In this document: piece after piece, positions 49,996 to 58,063 of the stretch
Position numbering within the stretch: position 1 is the stretch's first letter
Layout of the letters: each line of letters starts with the position of its first letter
DNA from: Microbacterium hominis
GTDB taxonomy: Bacteria; Actinomycetota; Actinomycetes; Actinomycetales; Microbacteriaceae
Assembly (NCBI RefSeq): GCF_013282805.1
Contig: NZ_CP054038.1
Location: 62,001 to 126,000 of the forward strand
DNA: 64,000 nucleotides
Direction: 5' to 3'
Translations under genes and position numbers: made by a program
The notes under the pieces: model-generated
The model's database searches: none
Told to the model about the DNA's origin: nothing
Seen by the model: the letters and a program-made list of their open reading frames with translations, nothing else

Positions 49996-51009
49996 ATGGC
50001 TGCGACCCTCCACGACGTTGCCCAGCTTGCTGGGGTGTCCATCAAGACCGTCTCGAATGTTGTGAATGACTATCCGCACGTGCGGACAGCTACGCGTGAG
50101 CGCGTTCAAGCCGCGATCGCTCAACTCGGATACCAGCCGAACCTCTCCGCTCGGACTCTTCGCTCCGGTCGGAGCGGGGTGATCGGCCTCGTGTTGCCCG
50201 AGTTGAGTCTCAGTTACTTTGCCGAACTTGCCGACGCCGTCATTGCGCAGGCGGAGCTCCACGGTCTGGTTGTCATCATCGAGCGCACCGGCGCGGACCG
50301 AGCCAGGGAGCTTGCCGTGTTGTCGAGCCCCCGGATGCGGATGACAGACGGCGTCATATTCAGCCCGCTGGGAATGGGGCAGGCGGATGCTCACTTTCTC
50401 GAGGTCGACTTCCCGCTGGTGCTGCTCGGAGAGCGGATCTTCGGTGGGCCCGTGGACCACGTCACGATGCGGAATATCGAGGCCGCCCGCGCTGCGACCG
50501 AGTTCCTCCTGGGGTCTGGCCGCCAGCGAGTCGCCCTGATCGGCGCTCATCCTGACGAGGATCTCGGATCTGCCGCGCTGCGCCTCGAAGGCTATAAAGA
50601 GGCACTGGCATCGGCCGGGGTTGCGTACGACCCTGAGTTGGTGCGGTCGACGACCCTTTGGCACCGGGCGAACGGCGCGGCCGCTACCCGCGAGTTGATC
50701 GACAGCGGCGTCGACTTCGACGCCGTCTTCGGCTTGAATGACGCGCTGACCCTCGGCGTGATGCGCGTCCTCCAGGAGTCAGGGCGTCGGATCCCTGAAG
50801 ATGTCGCTGTGATCGGGTTCGACAACATCGAGGAGGCTGAGTACGCAGTTCCGAGCCTGACGACGATCGATCCGGGTCGTGAGCTGATCGCGCAGCGGGC
50901 AGTCGATCTTCTGGTGCAGCAAATTGGCTCCGGCGCGCAGCGGCCTGAGCACCCGACCGCTGAGACTGTCGGCTTCGAGGTCATAGTGCGAGAGTCCGCC
51001 CCTGCCTGA
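49996..51009 (+). CDS. LacI-family transcriptional regulator of the arabinan locus
   Basis: 337 residues: an N-terminal LacI HTH and hinge (TLHDVAQLAGVSIKTVSNVVNDYPHV, residues about 4-29) and a periplasmic-binding-like sugar domain (VIGLVLPELSLSYFAELADAV; AVIGFDNIEEAEYAVPSLTTID). It probably represses the surrounding genes through palindromes of the type TTACAACGTTGTAA found upstream of itself, the secreted glycosidase, the binding protein and the permeases. The inducer would be an arabinose-containing sugar (inferred). Confidence 0.92.
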   Translation: MAATLHDVAQLAGVSIKTVSNVVNDYPHVRTATRERVQAAIAQLGYQPNLSARTLRSGRSGVIGLVLPELSLSYFAELADAVIAQAELHGLVVIIERTGADRARELAVLSSPRMRMTDGVIFSPLGMGQADAHFLEVDFPLVLLGERIFGGPVDHVTMRNIEAARAATEFLLGSGRQRVALIGAHPDEDLGSAALRLEGYKEALASAGVAYDPELVRSTTLWHRANGAAATRELIDSGVDFDAVFGLNDALTLGVMRVLQESGRRIPEDVAVIGFDNIEEAEYAVPSLTTIDPGRELIAQRAVDLLVQQIGSGAQRPEHPTAETVGFEVIVRESAPA

Positions 51010-51037
51010 TGGGGCGGTAGCCCGCCCGCGCGTGAGG

Positions 51038-51085
51038 TGACGCGAGTGGGCGCGGTGCCGGAACGCGCCACGCCCACTCGCGTCA
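51038..51085. terminator. Bidirectional terminator between convergent genes
   Basis: A perfect 15-bp stem (TGACGCGAGTGGGCG and its complement) around an 18-nt loop, between the LacI stop (51009) and the stop of the secreted glycosidase gene (51093). Confidence 0.8.
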
Positions 51086-51092
51086 GCCCCTC

Positions 51093-53297
51093 CTACTGGA
51101 TGCCCTCCTTCACGAGGCGCCATTGCTGGCATAGCCCGCTCGTCGGGCCCCACTGCTGAGCAACCGCACCGTCTGCGGTCGAGCAAGAGTCGATCTCCAG
51201 GTACTTACCGCTGTTCGCGTTGGTGATCGTCCAGAAGCCACTACTGTTCGGGACAAGGTTCCAACGTTGCGTCGCATGCCCTGTCGGGCCCCACTGCACA
51301 GCGTCGGTCCCGTCAGCAGTCGACGCGCTCGGGATCTCGAGGAGCTTTCCACTGTTCTTGTTGGCGAGCGTGAAAGCGCCCCCTGCTGCAGACTCGACCT
51401 TCCATATCTGAGTGGGGTTGCCAGTGGGGCCCCACTGGCCGGCGGCGGCCCCATCAGTGGTCGCAGCTGAGAGGATCTCGAGCATCTTGCCGCTATTCCG
51501 GTTGACGAGACGGAACTCCGGAGCGGGTGTCGTAGATGACGGGAAGACCTGGATCTGGTCCAATTCGGCGTAAGTGCCCGAGTAGGCGAATCTGATCGTG
51601 TTGTTCCCAGCGTTCAGCGAGAGATTCCTCTGCGCCCACAGGTAGCGACCCCAGTCAGCCGTTCGGGGATAGCTGATCGACGTGGACGTCCCTCCGTTGA
51701 CGGACACGGAATGGCTACTTGTTGCCGTCGTACCGTTCGCGTAGCGGACGTTCATCGTGTACGTTCCTGCGGTCGGCACCTTCACCGTGAAGGTGACCGT
51801 GCTGTCTGAGAAGTTGATATTGCCGACCTTCGATCCATTCAACGCGTCACCATGCGTGACGATCGACGTGTTGACCCGAGCGGCATTCTCAGCCTCGTAG
51901 GCGGTGGCGTTGAGCGGTACCGTGCCCACGCGGATGTCGTTGTAGAGGTAGCCGGGTCGGTAGTTGTCGACGTTTGTGGCCTGATAGAGCGTTCGACCAT
52001 CGGGGCTGTAGTCGATGCCTTGCGCGAAGCCGGTGATAGAGCTCTGACCGTTGAAGGTCACTGCGAACGGAAGCCGCTCCCAGGGCCCAACTCCGAGGTT
52101 GTAGTTGACGAAGAAGTTCTGCCCGCTGTCCAGGTTCCCGGCGGCATCGAGCCCCCACTTCGAAGCGACGACGACCATCCCCTTCGGGCCGCCCGTTGGC
52201 ACCCAGGTGACCGTAGGCGAGGATCCGATTCCTCGTCCGTCAACGAGCTCGACGGGGGTGCCGAGGCTAGTGGTCGTGCCCCAGTTCAGCCCGTCCGGCG
52301 ACTTCTTGTAAAACACTGGCGACGCGTTGGAGAACGCGTAACCGGAGGCGTTCACGACCTCGTAGGTAGCGAGGTAGGTGTTGTCCGGCAGCTTGGCGAC
52401 TGTGATCATGCCCGGTCGGTGTTGATTGTCGGTCGGAGCGGACACGTTCGACAGCGCACCCCACGTCTGCCCACCGTCGGTCGAGCGACGGTAGGAGACT
52501 GCCTGCAACACGTCGTTGGCCTTCTGTCGCTCGTCCGAGAAGTAGGCAGTGAGCCCGCCGCCTCCGTCCACGATAAGAGTGGGCTCCCAGACTGTCGTTG
52601 TGGTTGAGGTGGAGGACGGGTCATATACGGCGGGGCCGCCGGTGTCGATCGTGCTGAGGTAGCTCCAGCTAGCGCCCTGGTTGCTGCTCTTGTACACAAC
52701 GAGTTTCGTAATGGATGACGGGTCGTCGCGATCAGCCGGCCGGATCTGGCCCGCCAGAAGGAGGGTTCCTGCGGCGAGCCCTCCAGTCGCCTGCGGCAAC
52801 TCATAGAGGAACGGCTGGGCAAGCCGATCGAGCTGAGTCAGGTCCTCCTGGCCCGGGATGCCCGGAAACTGCAACCCCGGATTGACCGCCGAGATCTTGG
52901 CCCAGGTGGTTCCGTTGTCGGTGCTGCGGAAGATCGGCCACTCCTGGTGGCACGGCAGGCTCGGAGTGGCGAGACATGCCTGAGTGTCGGTCGTCGGGTT
53001 GGAGCTGGGACTGGAGTCCTTGATGAGCCTTCCATCATCGAAGGTCACGATCAGAGTGCCGTTGGCCGATCCACTGTGCTTCAGCGCCACGATTTTCGCG
53101 TATGCGGTGCCGGTGGCGTCCCCGCCTTCGTCATTGAACGAGGAACCATCCGGCGGCGCGTAGACGAGGGAGCCGTTCCCGGTTGTCACCGCGTAGGCAG
53201 CAGGTGTGCCCGCGAGCACTGAGCAGGTCAGCGCGATTGTGGCGGCCAGAGCGAGTGTTGCTCCCCGACGGCGGCGGCCAGATTCTGTGTGTCGCAT
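51093..53297 (-). CDS. Secreted sialidase-fold glycosidase with CBM and ricin domains, probable exo-arabinanase
   Basis: 734 residues. A signal peptide ends near AAYAV (about 36). Residues about 40-465 form a beta-propeller of the BNR/sialidase type (FRSTDNGTTW, YKSSNQGASW and YRRSTDGGQTW are Asp-box repeats). A CBM6/35-like module (YEAENAARV ... GTYTMNVRYANG, about 470-590) and a ricin-type CBM13 with three QxW repeats (about 600-730) follow. In this locus a GH93-like exo-1,5-arabinanase is the best guess; an exo-sialidase-like enzyme is the alternative. The ATG follows AAGGA. Two operators lie directly upstream. Confidence 0.78.
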   Translation of the reverse strand: MRHTESGRRRRGATLALAATIALTCSVLAGTPAAYAVTTGNGSLVYAPPDGSSFNDEGGDATGTAYAKIVALKHSGSANGTLIVTFDDGRLIKDSSPSSNPTTDTQACLATPSLPCHQEWPIFRSTDNGTTWAKISAVNPGLQFPGIPGQEDLTQLDRLAQPFLYELPQATGGLAAGTLLLAGQIRPADRDDPSSITKLVVYKSSNQGASWSYLSTIDTGGPAVYDPSSTSTTTTVWEPTLIVDGGGGLTAYFSDERQKANDVLQAVSYRRSTDGGQTWGALSNVSAPTDNQHRPGMITVAKLPDNTYLATYEVVNASGYAFSNASPVFYKKSPDGLNWGTTTSLGTPVELVDGRGIGSSPTVTWVPTGGPKGMVVVASKWGLDAAGNLDSGQNFFVNYNLGVGPWERLPFAVTFNGQSSITGFAQGIDYSPDGRTLYQATNVDNYRPGYLYNDIRVGTVPLNATAYEAENAARVNTSIVTHGDALNGSKVGNINFSDSTVTFTVKVPTAGTYTMNVRYANGTTATSSHSVSVNGGTSTSISYPRTADWGRYLWAQRNLSLNAGNNTIRFAYSGTYAELDQIQVFPSSTTPAPEFRLVNRNSGKMLEILSAATTDGAAAGQWGPTGNPTQIWKVESAAGGAFTLANKNSGKLLEIPSASTADGTDAVQWGPTGHATQRWNLVPNSSGFWTITNANSGKYLEIDSCSTADGAVAQQWGPTSGLCQQWRLVKEGIQ

Positions 53298-53333
53298 CGT
53301 TGCGTCCTTCTAGCTGGGGACGATGCAGCGTTT

Positions 53334-53370
53334 CTACATCGTTGTAAGTGATGGTTGCACAACGATGTAA
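53334..53370. promoter_or_regulatory. Operators O2 and O3 upstream of the secreted glycosidase gene
   Basis: CTACATCGTTGTAA (53334-53347) and GCACAACGATGTAA (53357-53370) match TTACAACGTTGTAA at 11 of 14 positions each. Their centres are 23 bp apart, close to two helical turns, which would favour cooperative binding. Confidence 0.78.
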
Positions 53371-53394
53371 ATCGGGTCAATGGGCCGCGACGGA

Positions 53395-54633
53395 TCAGCG
53401 GTCGCGCGTCGCGAAGCGGTGGAATGCCTCGGCAACCGGGGTCTTCGTACGCCGCAGCGTGCCGTCAGGTTGCTCGTCGAGCGCCCACAGCCCCATCGTC
53501 AACAGGTAGTTCATCGCCGCCTGGTCGCCGGTGCGGTAGCTCCACTCGATCATGTCGGTGATGCACCACCAGGTGTAGCCGACAACGTCGACGCCCTGCG
53601 ACCGGAGCTGGTCAACGGCCTCCACTGACTCTGTCATCCAAGCGATTCGTTCGTCGACTGTTCCGGTGTAGCTCGTCTCAGTAAGGAAGACGGGCTTGCC
53701 GTATCGTTCGGCGAACAACCTCAGGACGTCCTTCATCCCTTCGGTGCCGGCGTTGAGCCGGGGGCGCAGGTCTCGGGGACCGCCGGTCCGCGTCACGCCG
53801 CGCTCGAAGAGCTCTGTCGAGTGCTGCGGGTAATAGTTGACACCTATGACATCGGGTTGCGCGGTGTGGGTGCGCGCCCAGGCGAGGTCGTCGTCGCTGA
53901 ATCCATGTCCTCTCAGGTAGGGGGCCAGCGCGTGGTCGTCTCCGACCCGCCCCATGACGAGATCCTGGATGAGGAATCGCCGGTGGCGCAGGTGCTCATG
54001 CGTTTCGTGGTGGGCATCGAGGTCCCCGCCGAACCGGAAGGATGCCTCTACGTGCATGAAGTCCGCCGACTCGTCAACCTCGGCGATCGCGTTCTGGGCC
54101 GTCACGATGCCGCGTGTGATACCGCGGAGGACAGCGACGAAGCCCTGGTCGCCGGTGCGGTACGGGGGCCACTGGCCGAACTCGCCGCAATACATCACAT
54201 TGAGTAGTGGCTCGTTGAGCGGCGTGTAGTGCCGGATGCGGCCTCGGTAGCGCTCGGCGACTTCGGCAGCGTACTCGGCGACGCGTTGCGGATAGTCAGG
54301 GTTCACGAATTGGTCGTCGAGCCAGAGCGGCGTGCCGTAGTGCATGAGGTCTGTGACGAGCTCAAGGCCGAGCTCGTCGAAATGGTCGATCACTCGGTCG
54401 AGCCACTCCCAGTCCCACGTGCCCGCCTGTGGCTGTATGCGGTACCACGGGATGCCCCAGCGAACCATCTCGCTTCCCGACTCGGCGCAGTAGTCGAGAT
54501 CCTCTCGCCAGAAGCGGTAGTGCTGCATGAGCTCGTACTCGTCGAGTGCGCGTTCTCCTGGCTCCGTCTGGGGAATGAAGGTGTCCTCCACTCCCACCGC
54601 GAATCGGAGGCGTCCGTCTTCGAACCAGCGCAT
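53395..54633 (-). CDS. GH1-like family glycosidase
   Basis: 412-residue TIM-barrel glycosidase, cytosolic. The acid/base Glu is in TPLNEPLLN (the NEP motif of GH1), and the nucleophile Glu is in VFLTETSYTG. RWGIPWYRIQP is typical of GH1. Several residues usual in beta-glucosidases differ, so the specificity may be for arabinosides or galactosides rather than glucose. The ATG at 54633 follows GAAGGA by 7 nt; a longer frame to 54732 has no ribosome site. It is transcribed after the binding-protein gene. Confidence 0.82.
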   Translation of the reverse strand: MRWFEDGRLRFAVGVEDTFIPQTEPGERALDEYELMQHYRFWREDLDYCAESGSEMVRWGIPWYRIQPQAGTWDWEWLDRVIDHFDELGLELVTDLMHYGTPLWLDDQFVNPDYPQRVAEYAAEVAERYRGRIRHYTPLNEPLLNVMYCGEFGQWPPYRTGDQGFVAVLRGITRGIVTAQNAIAEVDESADFMHVEASFRFGGDLDAHHETHEHLRHRRFLIQDLVMGRVGDDHALAPYLRGHGFSDDDLAWARTHTAQPDVIGVNYYPQHSTELFERGVTRTGGPRDLRPRLNAGTEGMKDVLRLFAERYGKPVFLTETSYTGTVDERIAWMTESVEAVDQLRSQGVDVVGYTWWCITDMIEWSYRTGDQAAMNYLLTMGLWALDEQPDGTLRRTKTPVAEAFHRFATRDR

Positions 54634-54745
54634 GTATCGTCCTTCGGTCGTGATGAATGTGAGTGGCTTGAGCCGGACACCGGGCAGGGTCGAGCCCGCG
54701 CTCCGCAGGCAGCGGCGCGCGGGCCCGGTCACGGTAGCCGGTGGT

Positions 54746-56002
54746 TTAGCCGGCGAGGGCGGCTTCGATCTCCTGTTGTGCGGAGGTCAGCAGAGAGGCG
54801 ACGTCGCCCCCGGCGAGGGCCTTCTGCGTTGCCGTGTCCATTGCGGTGAGCACGTCGGTCGAGGGAATCACTCCGGGCAGGAGCGCTGCGCCATATTGCG
54901 ATTGATCGGTGAGCGCGGCGACGACCTCGTTCTCCGCCACGTCCGCAGGCGTGACCTCGGTGGTCAGCGGCGGCCAGCCGGACGCCAGCGACCAGGTCAC
55001 CATGTTCTCCTTCTGGTAGAACCACGTGAGGAACTCCTGAATCGCGGCACGCTCGGCATCGGTGGCCTGCGAGGTGACGCTCAGGTCGACCGCCAGAGCC
55101 GACGCCTTGATGCCATCCGGACCGGCGGGGAGCGGGGCAATCCCGAAATCGATGCCCGCCGACTCTGACACTGTGGCCATCCAAGGCCCGGCGAGGGTCA
55201 TGGCCACTTGGCCAGCACTGAACAAGCCATCGGCGTCGGCGCCCGCCAGCCCGGTCGGAGAGAATCCACCCGCGGCCAGCGCGTCCTGCCAATACTTCAG
55301 GGTCTCGACATTCTCCGGCGAGTCGATCACTGCGGCACCATCGGCGGTCACGACGTCTCCGCCACCGCTCTTGAACAGCGACGGCCAGACACCGTTCCCG
55401 ACCGTGCCGTGGTCTTGCAGGGCGAGGCCGTACTGCTCGGGGCTCCCATCGCCGTTCTCATCGATCGTGAGTGCGTTCGCGGCATCCACCCATTCGTCCC
55501 ACGTCGTTGGCACGTCGACACCGGCCGTCTCGAACATCGCCGCGTTGTAGAACATCGTGAGCGGAGTGAAGCTCAACGGAGCGGCATAGTGCGCGCCCTC
55601 CACGATGCCGGTTGCCACGGCCCCCTCGTTGAGCACGTCGGCGCCACTTCCAGCAGTCGAGTACCACTCGTCGAGATCGTGCAGCGCCCCCTTTGACGCC
55701 CAGACCGGCACGTTCTCCGCCGGAAGGGCAACGAGCTCGGGGCCAGTGTTGGAGCTGAGTGCCGGAAGAGCAGTGTCCAGCAGCGTGGCCCACGGCTTGA
55801 TCGACGGCGTGATCTCTATGCCGTCCTGGGACGCGTTGAACTCCTCGACGAGATCGTTCAGCACCTCGCCGTCGGCCTCCGTGTATCCGTGCCAGAACTC
55901 AATTTGGATCGGGCCTTCTGAGTTCGCGGTGCCGGCGGCGCAGCCCGATGCCGCGAGCGCGACCGCGCTCAGGAGGGCGGCGGCCGTCATTGTCTTCTTC
56001 AT
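54746..56002 (-). CDS. Sugar ABC transporter substrate-binding lipoprotein
   Basis: 418 residues of the MalE/UgpB class. Signal peptide with lipobox (AASGC, about 17-21), then IQIEFWHGYTEADGEVLNDLVEEFN and DVPTTWDEWVDAANAL, characteristic of this family. It captures an oligosaccharide outside the cell for the permeases encoded divergently. GGAGGT precedes the ATG at 56002. The promoter carries operator O4. Confidence 0.93.
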   Translation of the reverse strand: MKKTMTAAALLSAVALAASGCAAGTANSEGPIQIEFWHGYTEADGEVLNDLVEEFNASQDGIEITPSIKPWATLLDTALPALSSNTGPELVALPAENVPVWASKGALHDLDEWYSTAGSGADVLNEGAVATGIVEGAHYAAPLSFTPLTMFYNAAMFETAGVDVPTTWDEWVDAANALTIDENGDGSPEQYGLALQDHGTVGNGVWPSLFKSGGGDVVTADGAAVIDSPENVETLKYWQDALAAGGFSPTGLAGADADGLFSAGQVAMTLAGPWMATVSESAGIDFGIAPLPAGPDGIKASALAVDLSVTSQATDAERAAIQEFLTWFYQKENMVTWSLASGWPPLTTEVTPADVAENEVVAALTDQSQYGAALLPGVIPSTDVLTAMDTATQKALAGGDVASLLTSAQQEIEAALAG

Positions 56003-56073
56003 TGGTGCGGGACCTCCACAAGTCGACTTCGGTGTCGAAGGGAAGGCGAGACACCTGCTCGCTTCCCCATTCT

Positions 56074-56131
56074 CTACAACGTTGTAAGGGCGTCGTGCTC
56101 ACATCATGGATCGCCAGCACCGAAATGTCAA
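56074..56131 (-). promoter_or_regulatory. Promoter and operator O4 of the binding-protein gene
   Basis: On the minus strand TTGACA (56131-56126) and CATGAT (56108-56103) are spaced 17 nt. The near-perfect palindrome CTACAACGTTGTAA (56074-56087) lies just after the expected transcription start, so bound repressor would block transcription. Confidence 0.8.
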
Positions 56132-56163
56132 ATAGTCACCGCGGCAATCACGCGTTCCTCAAC

Positions 56164-56210
56164 TTGACGCAGCGACCGCCCTCACCCTAGGTTCATTTAC
56201 AACGTTGCAG
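56164..56210 (+). promoter_or_regulatory. Promoter and operator O5 of the permease-GH51 operon
   Basis: TTGACG (56164-56169) and TAGGTT (56188-56193) are spaced 18 nt; TTACAACGTTGCAG (56197-56210) overlaps the expected start site. Confidence 0.8.
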
Positions 56211-56244
56211 AAGCGGTAAGAAACCGCGGAAGAGAGAGACAGCG

Positions 56245-57186
56245 ATGACGCTGACCAGCACACAGCGATTCCGGCCGCCGCCCCAGATCGGCGGCCGCGG
56301 CCCGCTGCGCGGGCGGGCGAAGCGGTGGATCACGATTGTCGCGTTCCTGTTGCCGGCGATGACCGTCCTCATCGCCTTCGTGTTCTGGCCGATGCTCGCC
56401 GCTCTCCGGCTGTCCTTCACCGACGCCAGTGGCTTCGGGGTTGAGGAATGGGTTGGATTCGACAACTACGCCGCGGTATTCACCGAACCCAACATCCTCC
56501 GCGCGATGGGGAACACCGCCCTCTACACGGTCATCTTCACACCGATCGTCGTGGTTCTCGCGCTGCTGCTCGCGCTCGCGCTCAACAGTCCGCGACTCCC
56601 CCTCCGCGGCACATTTCGGACAGCCCTGTTCCTGCCTTTCATCGTGTCTCTTGCTGTCGCGGCGTTCGCATGGCAGTACCTCCTGGACCCCCAGGTCGGG
56701 CTGCTCAACTTCTGGCTGCAGTCGTTCGGCATCCGCATTGGCGACGTCCTGCAGGACCCCGCACTCGCGATGCCAACGGTTGTGATGATCGCAGTCTGGA
56801 AGAACTTTCCGTTCTACATGATCGTCTTCCTTGCGGGCTTGCAGGAGATCCCGCAGAGCCTGTACGAGGCGGCGAAGGTCGACGGCGCGGGACCGCTCGC
56901 ACGATTCCGCAACGTCACCCTGCCCCTTCTGGGCAATACGACAGGGTTCGTACTTGTGATCGCCACCATCGCCGCACTGCAGGCCTTCGACCAGATCTAC
57001 ATACTCACGGGAGGCGGGCCCTATCAGAGCACGCAAACAGTGGTGATGCAGATCTACAAGTCGGGCTTCAAGGACCTCGAGCTCGGGTTCGCCTCGGCGC
57101 TGTCCTATGTGTTGCTCGTCGCCACACTGCTGCTGAGCTTGGCGCAGTTTGCGATCACGGCCCGCAGCGCGAAGGACGCCGGGTGA
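56245..57186 (+). CDS. Sugar ABC transporter permease (MalF/UgpA type)
   Basis: 313-residue membrane subunit with six hydrophobic helices and the EAA loop (EAAKVDGAGPLARFRNVTLPLL) that contacts the ATPase. The basic N-terminus is cytosolic. Stop codon overlaps the GTG of the second permease by 4 nt. No ATPase gene is present in the locus; a shared MsiK-like ATPase encoded elsewhere is likely. Confidence 0.94.
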   Translation: MTLTSTQRFRPPPQIGGRGPLRGRAKRWITIVAFLLPAMTVLIAFVFWPMLAALRLSFTDASGFGVEEWVGFDNYAAVFTEPNILRAMGNTALYTVIFTPIVVVLALLLALALNSPRLPLRGTFRTALFLPFIVSLAVAAFAWQYLLDPQVGLLNFWLQSFGIRIGDVLQDPALAMPTVVMIAVWKNFPFYMIVFLAGLQEIPQSLYEAAKVDGAGPLARFRNVTLPLLGNTTGFVLVIATIAALQAFDQIYILTGGGPYQSTQTVVMQIYKSGFKDLELGFASALSYVLLVATLLLSLAQFAITARSAKDAG

Positions 57187-58034
57187 ACATGACTACGTGC
57201 ACTCGCCGCCGCTTCATCGGGCGGCTCACAAACTGGCTGTTCTTCGCCGCGCTGCTGCTGGTCGCGCTCCTCATCGTGCTGCCGATCGCGATCATCGTGT
57301 TCACTGCCTTCAAGCCAGTTACCGAAGTCAACGCTTTTCCGCCGACCCTCGTACCTGGCACCTGGACGCTCGACAACTTCACGAGGATCTTCACCGATCT
57401 GCCGTTCGCCAGACTCATCCTCAACAGCTTCGTCTTCGCCGGAGGGGTGACCCTCTTCGCGCTCACATTCGACTCGCTCGCGGCGTACGTTCTGGCGCGG
57501 ATCGACTTCCGAGGAAGCAACCTCCTGTTGATCGCGATCATCGCGAGCCTCATGGTCCCCTTCCAGGCCACCCTGATCCCCGTTTACCAGCTCGTCGCGG
57601 ATCTTGGCTGGATCAATTCCTATACCGGTCTCATCGCTCCGCGAGCTGCCGACGCCTTCGGCATCTTCTTCCTTCGCCAGTTCTTCCTGTCACTCCCGCG
57701 CGACCTTGACAACGCCGCGCGCATCGACGGGGCATCAGAGTTCCGGATCTTCCGCAGCATCGTCCTACCCAATGCCGTCCCCGCGCTTGTGACGCTCGGC
57801 ATATACACGTTCATCAACAACTGGAACGACCTGCTCTGGCCGCTCGTGTTCACGACGGATCAGCAGATGGGCACGATCACATCGGGACTCACGCTGTTGA
57901 CCGGCCCCGACGGCATCATTCCCTACGGCGTCATGATGGCCGGCTCCCTGATCGCATTGGCGCCCCTCGCCGTCCTCTTCCTACTGCTGCAAAAGCGCTT
58001 CATCCAGAGCGTCGCGAGCACCGGACTCAAATGA
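57183..58034 (+). CDS. Sugar ABC transporter permease (MalG/UgpE type)
   Basis: 283-residue partner permease with six helices and the EAA-type loop NAARIDGASEFRIFRSIVLPNAVPAL. The GTG at 57183 has AAGGA 6 nt upstream and overlaps the preceding stop; the ATG at 57189 is an alternative. It ends at the start of the GH51 gene. Confidence 0.94.
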   Translation: MNMTTCTRRRFIGRLTNWLFFAALLLVALLIVLPIAIIVFTAFKPVTEVNAFPPTLVPGTWTLDNFTRIFTDLPFARLILNSFVFAGGVTLFALTFDSLAAYVLARIDFRGSNLLLIAIIASLMVPFQATLIPVYQLVADLGWINSYTGLIAPRAADAFGIFFLRQFFLSLPRDLDNAARIDGASEFRIFRSIVLPNAVPALVTLGIYTFINNWNDLLWPLVFTTDQQMGTITSGLTLLTGPDGIIPYGVMMAGSLIALAPLAVLFLLLQKRFIQSVASTGLK

Positions 58035-58063
58035 ACACGACTCCTCTGAGACGAAAGGCTGCA

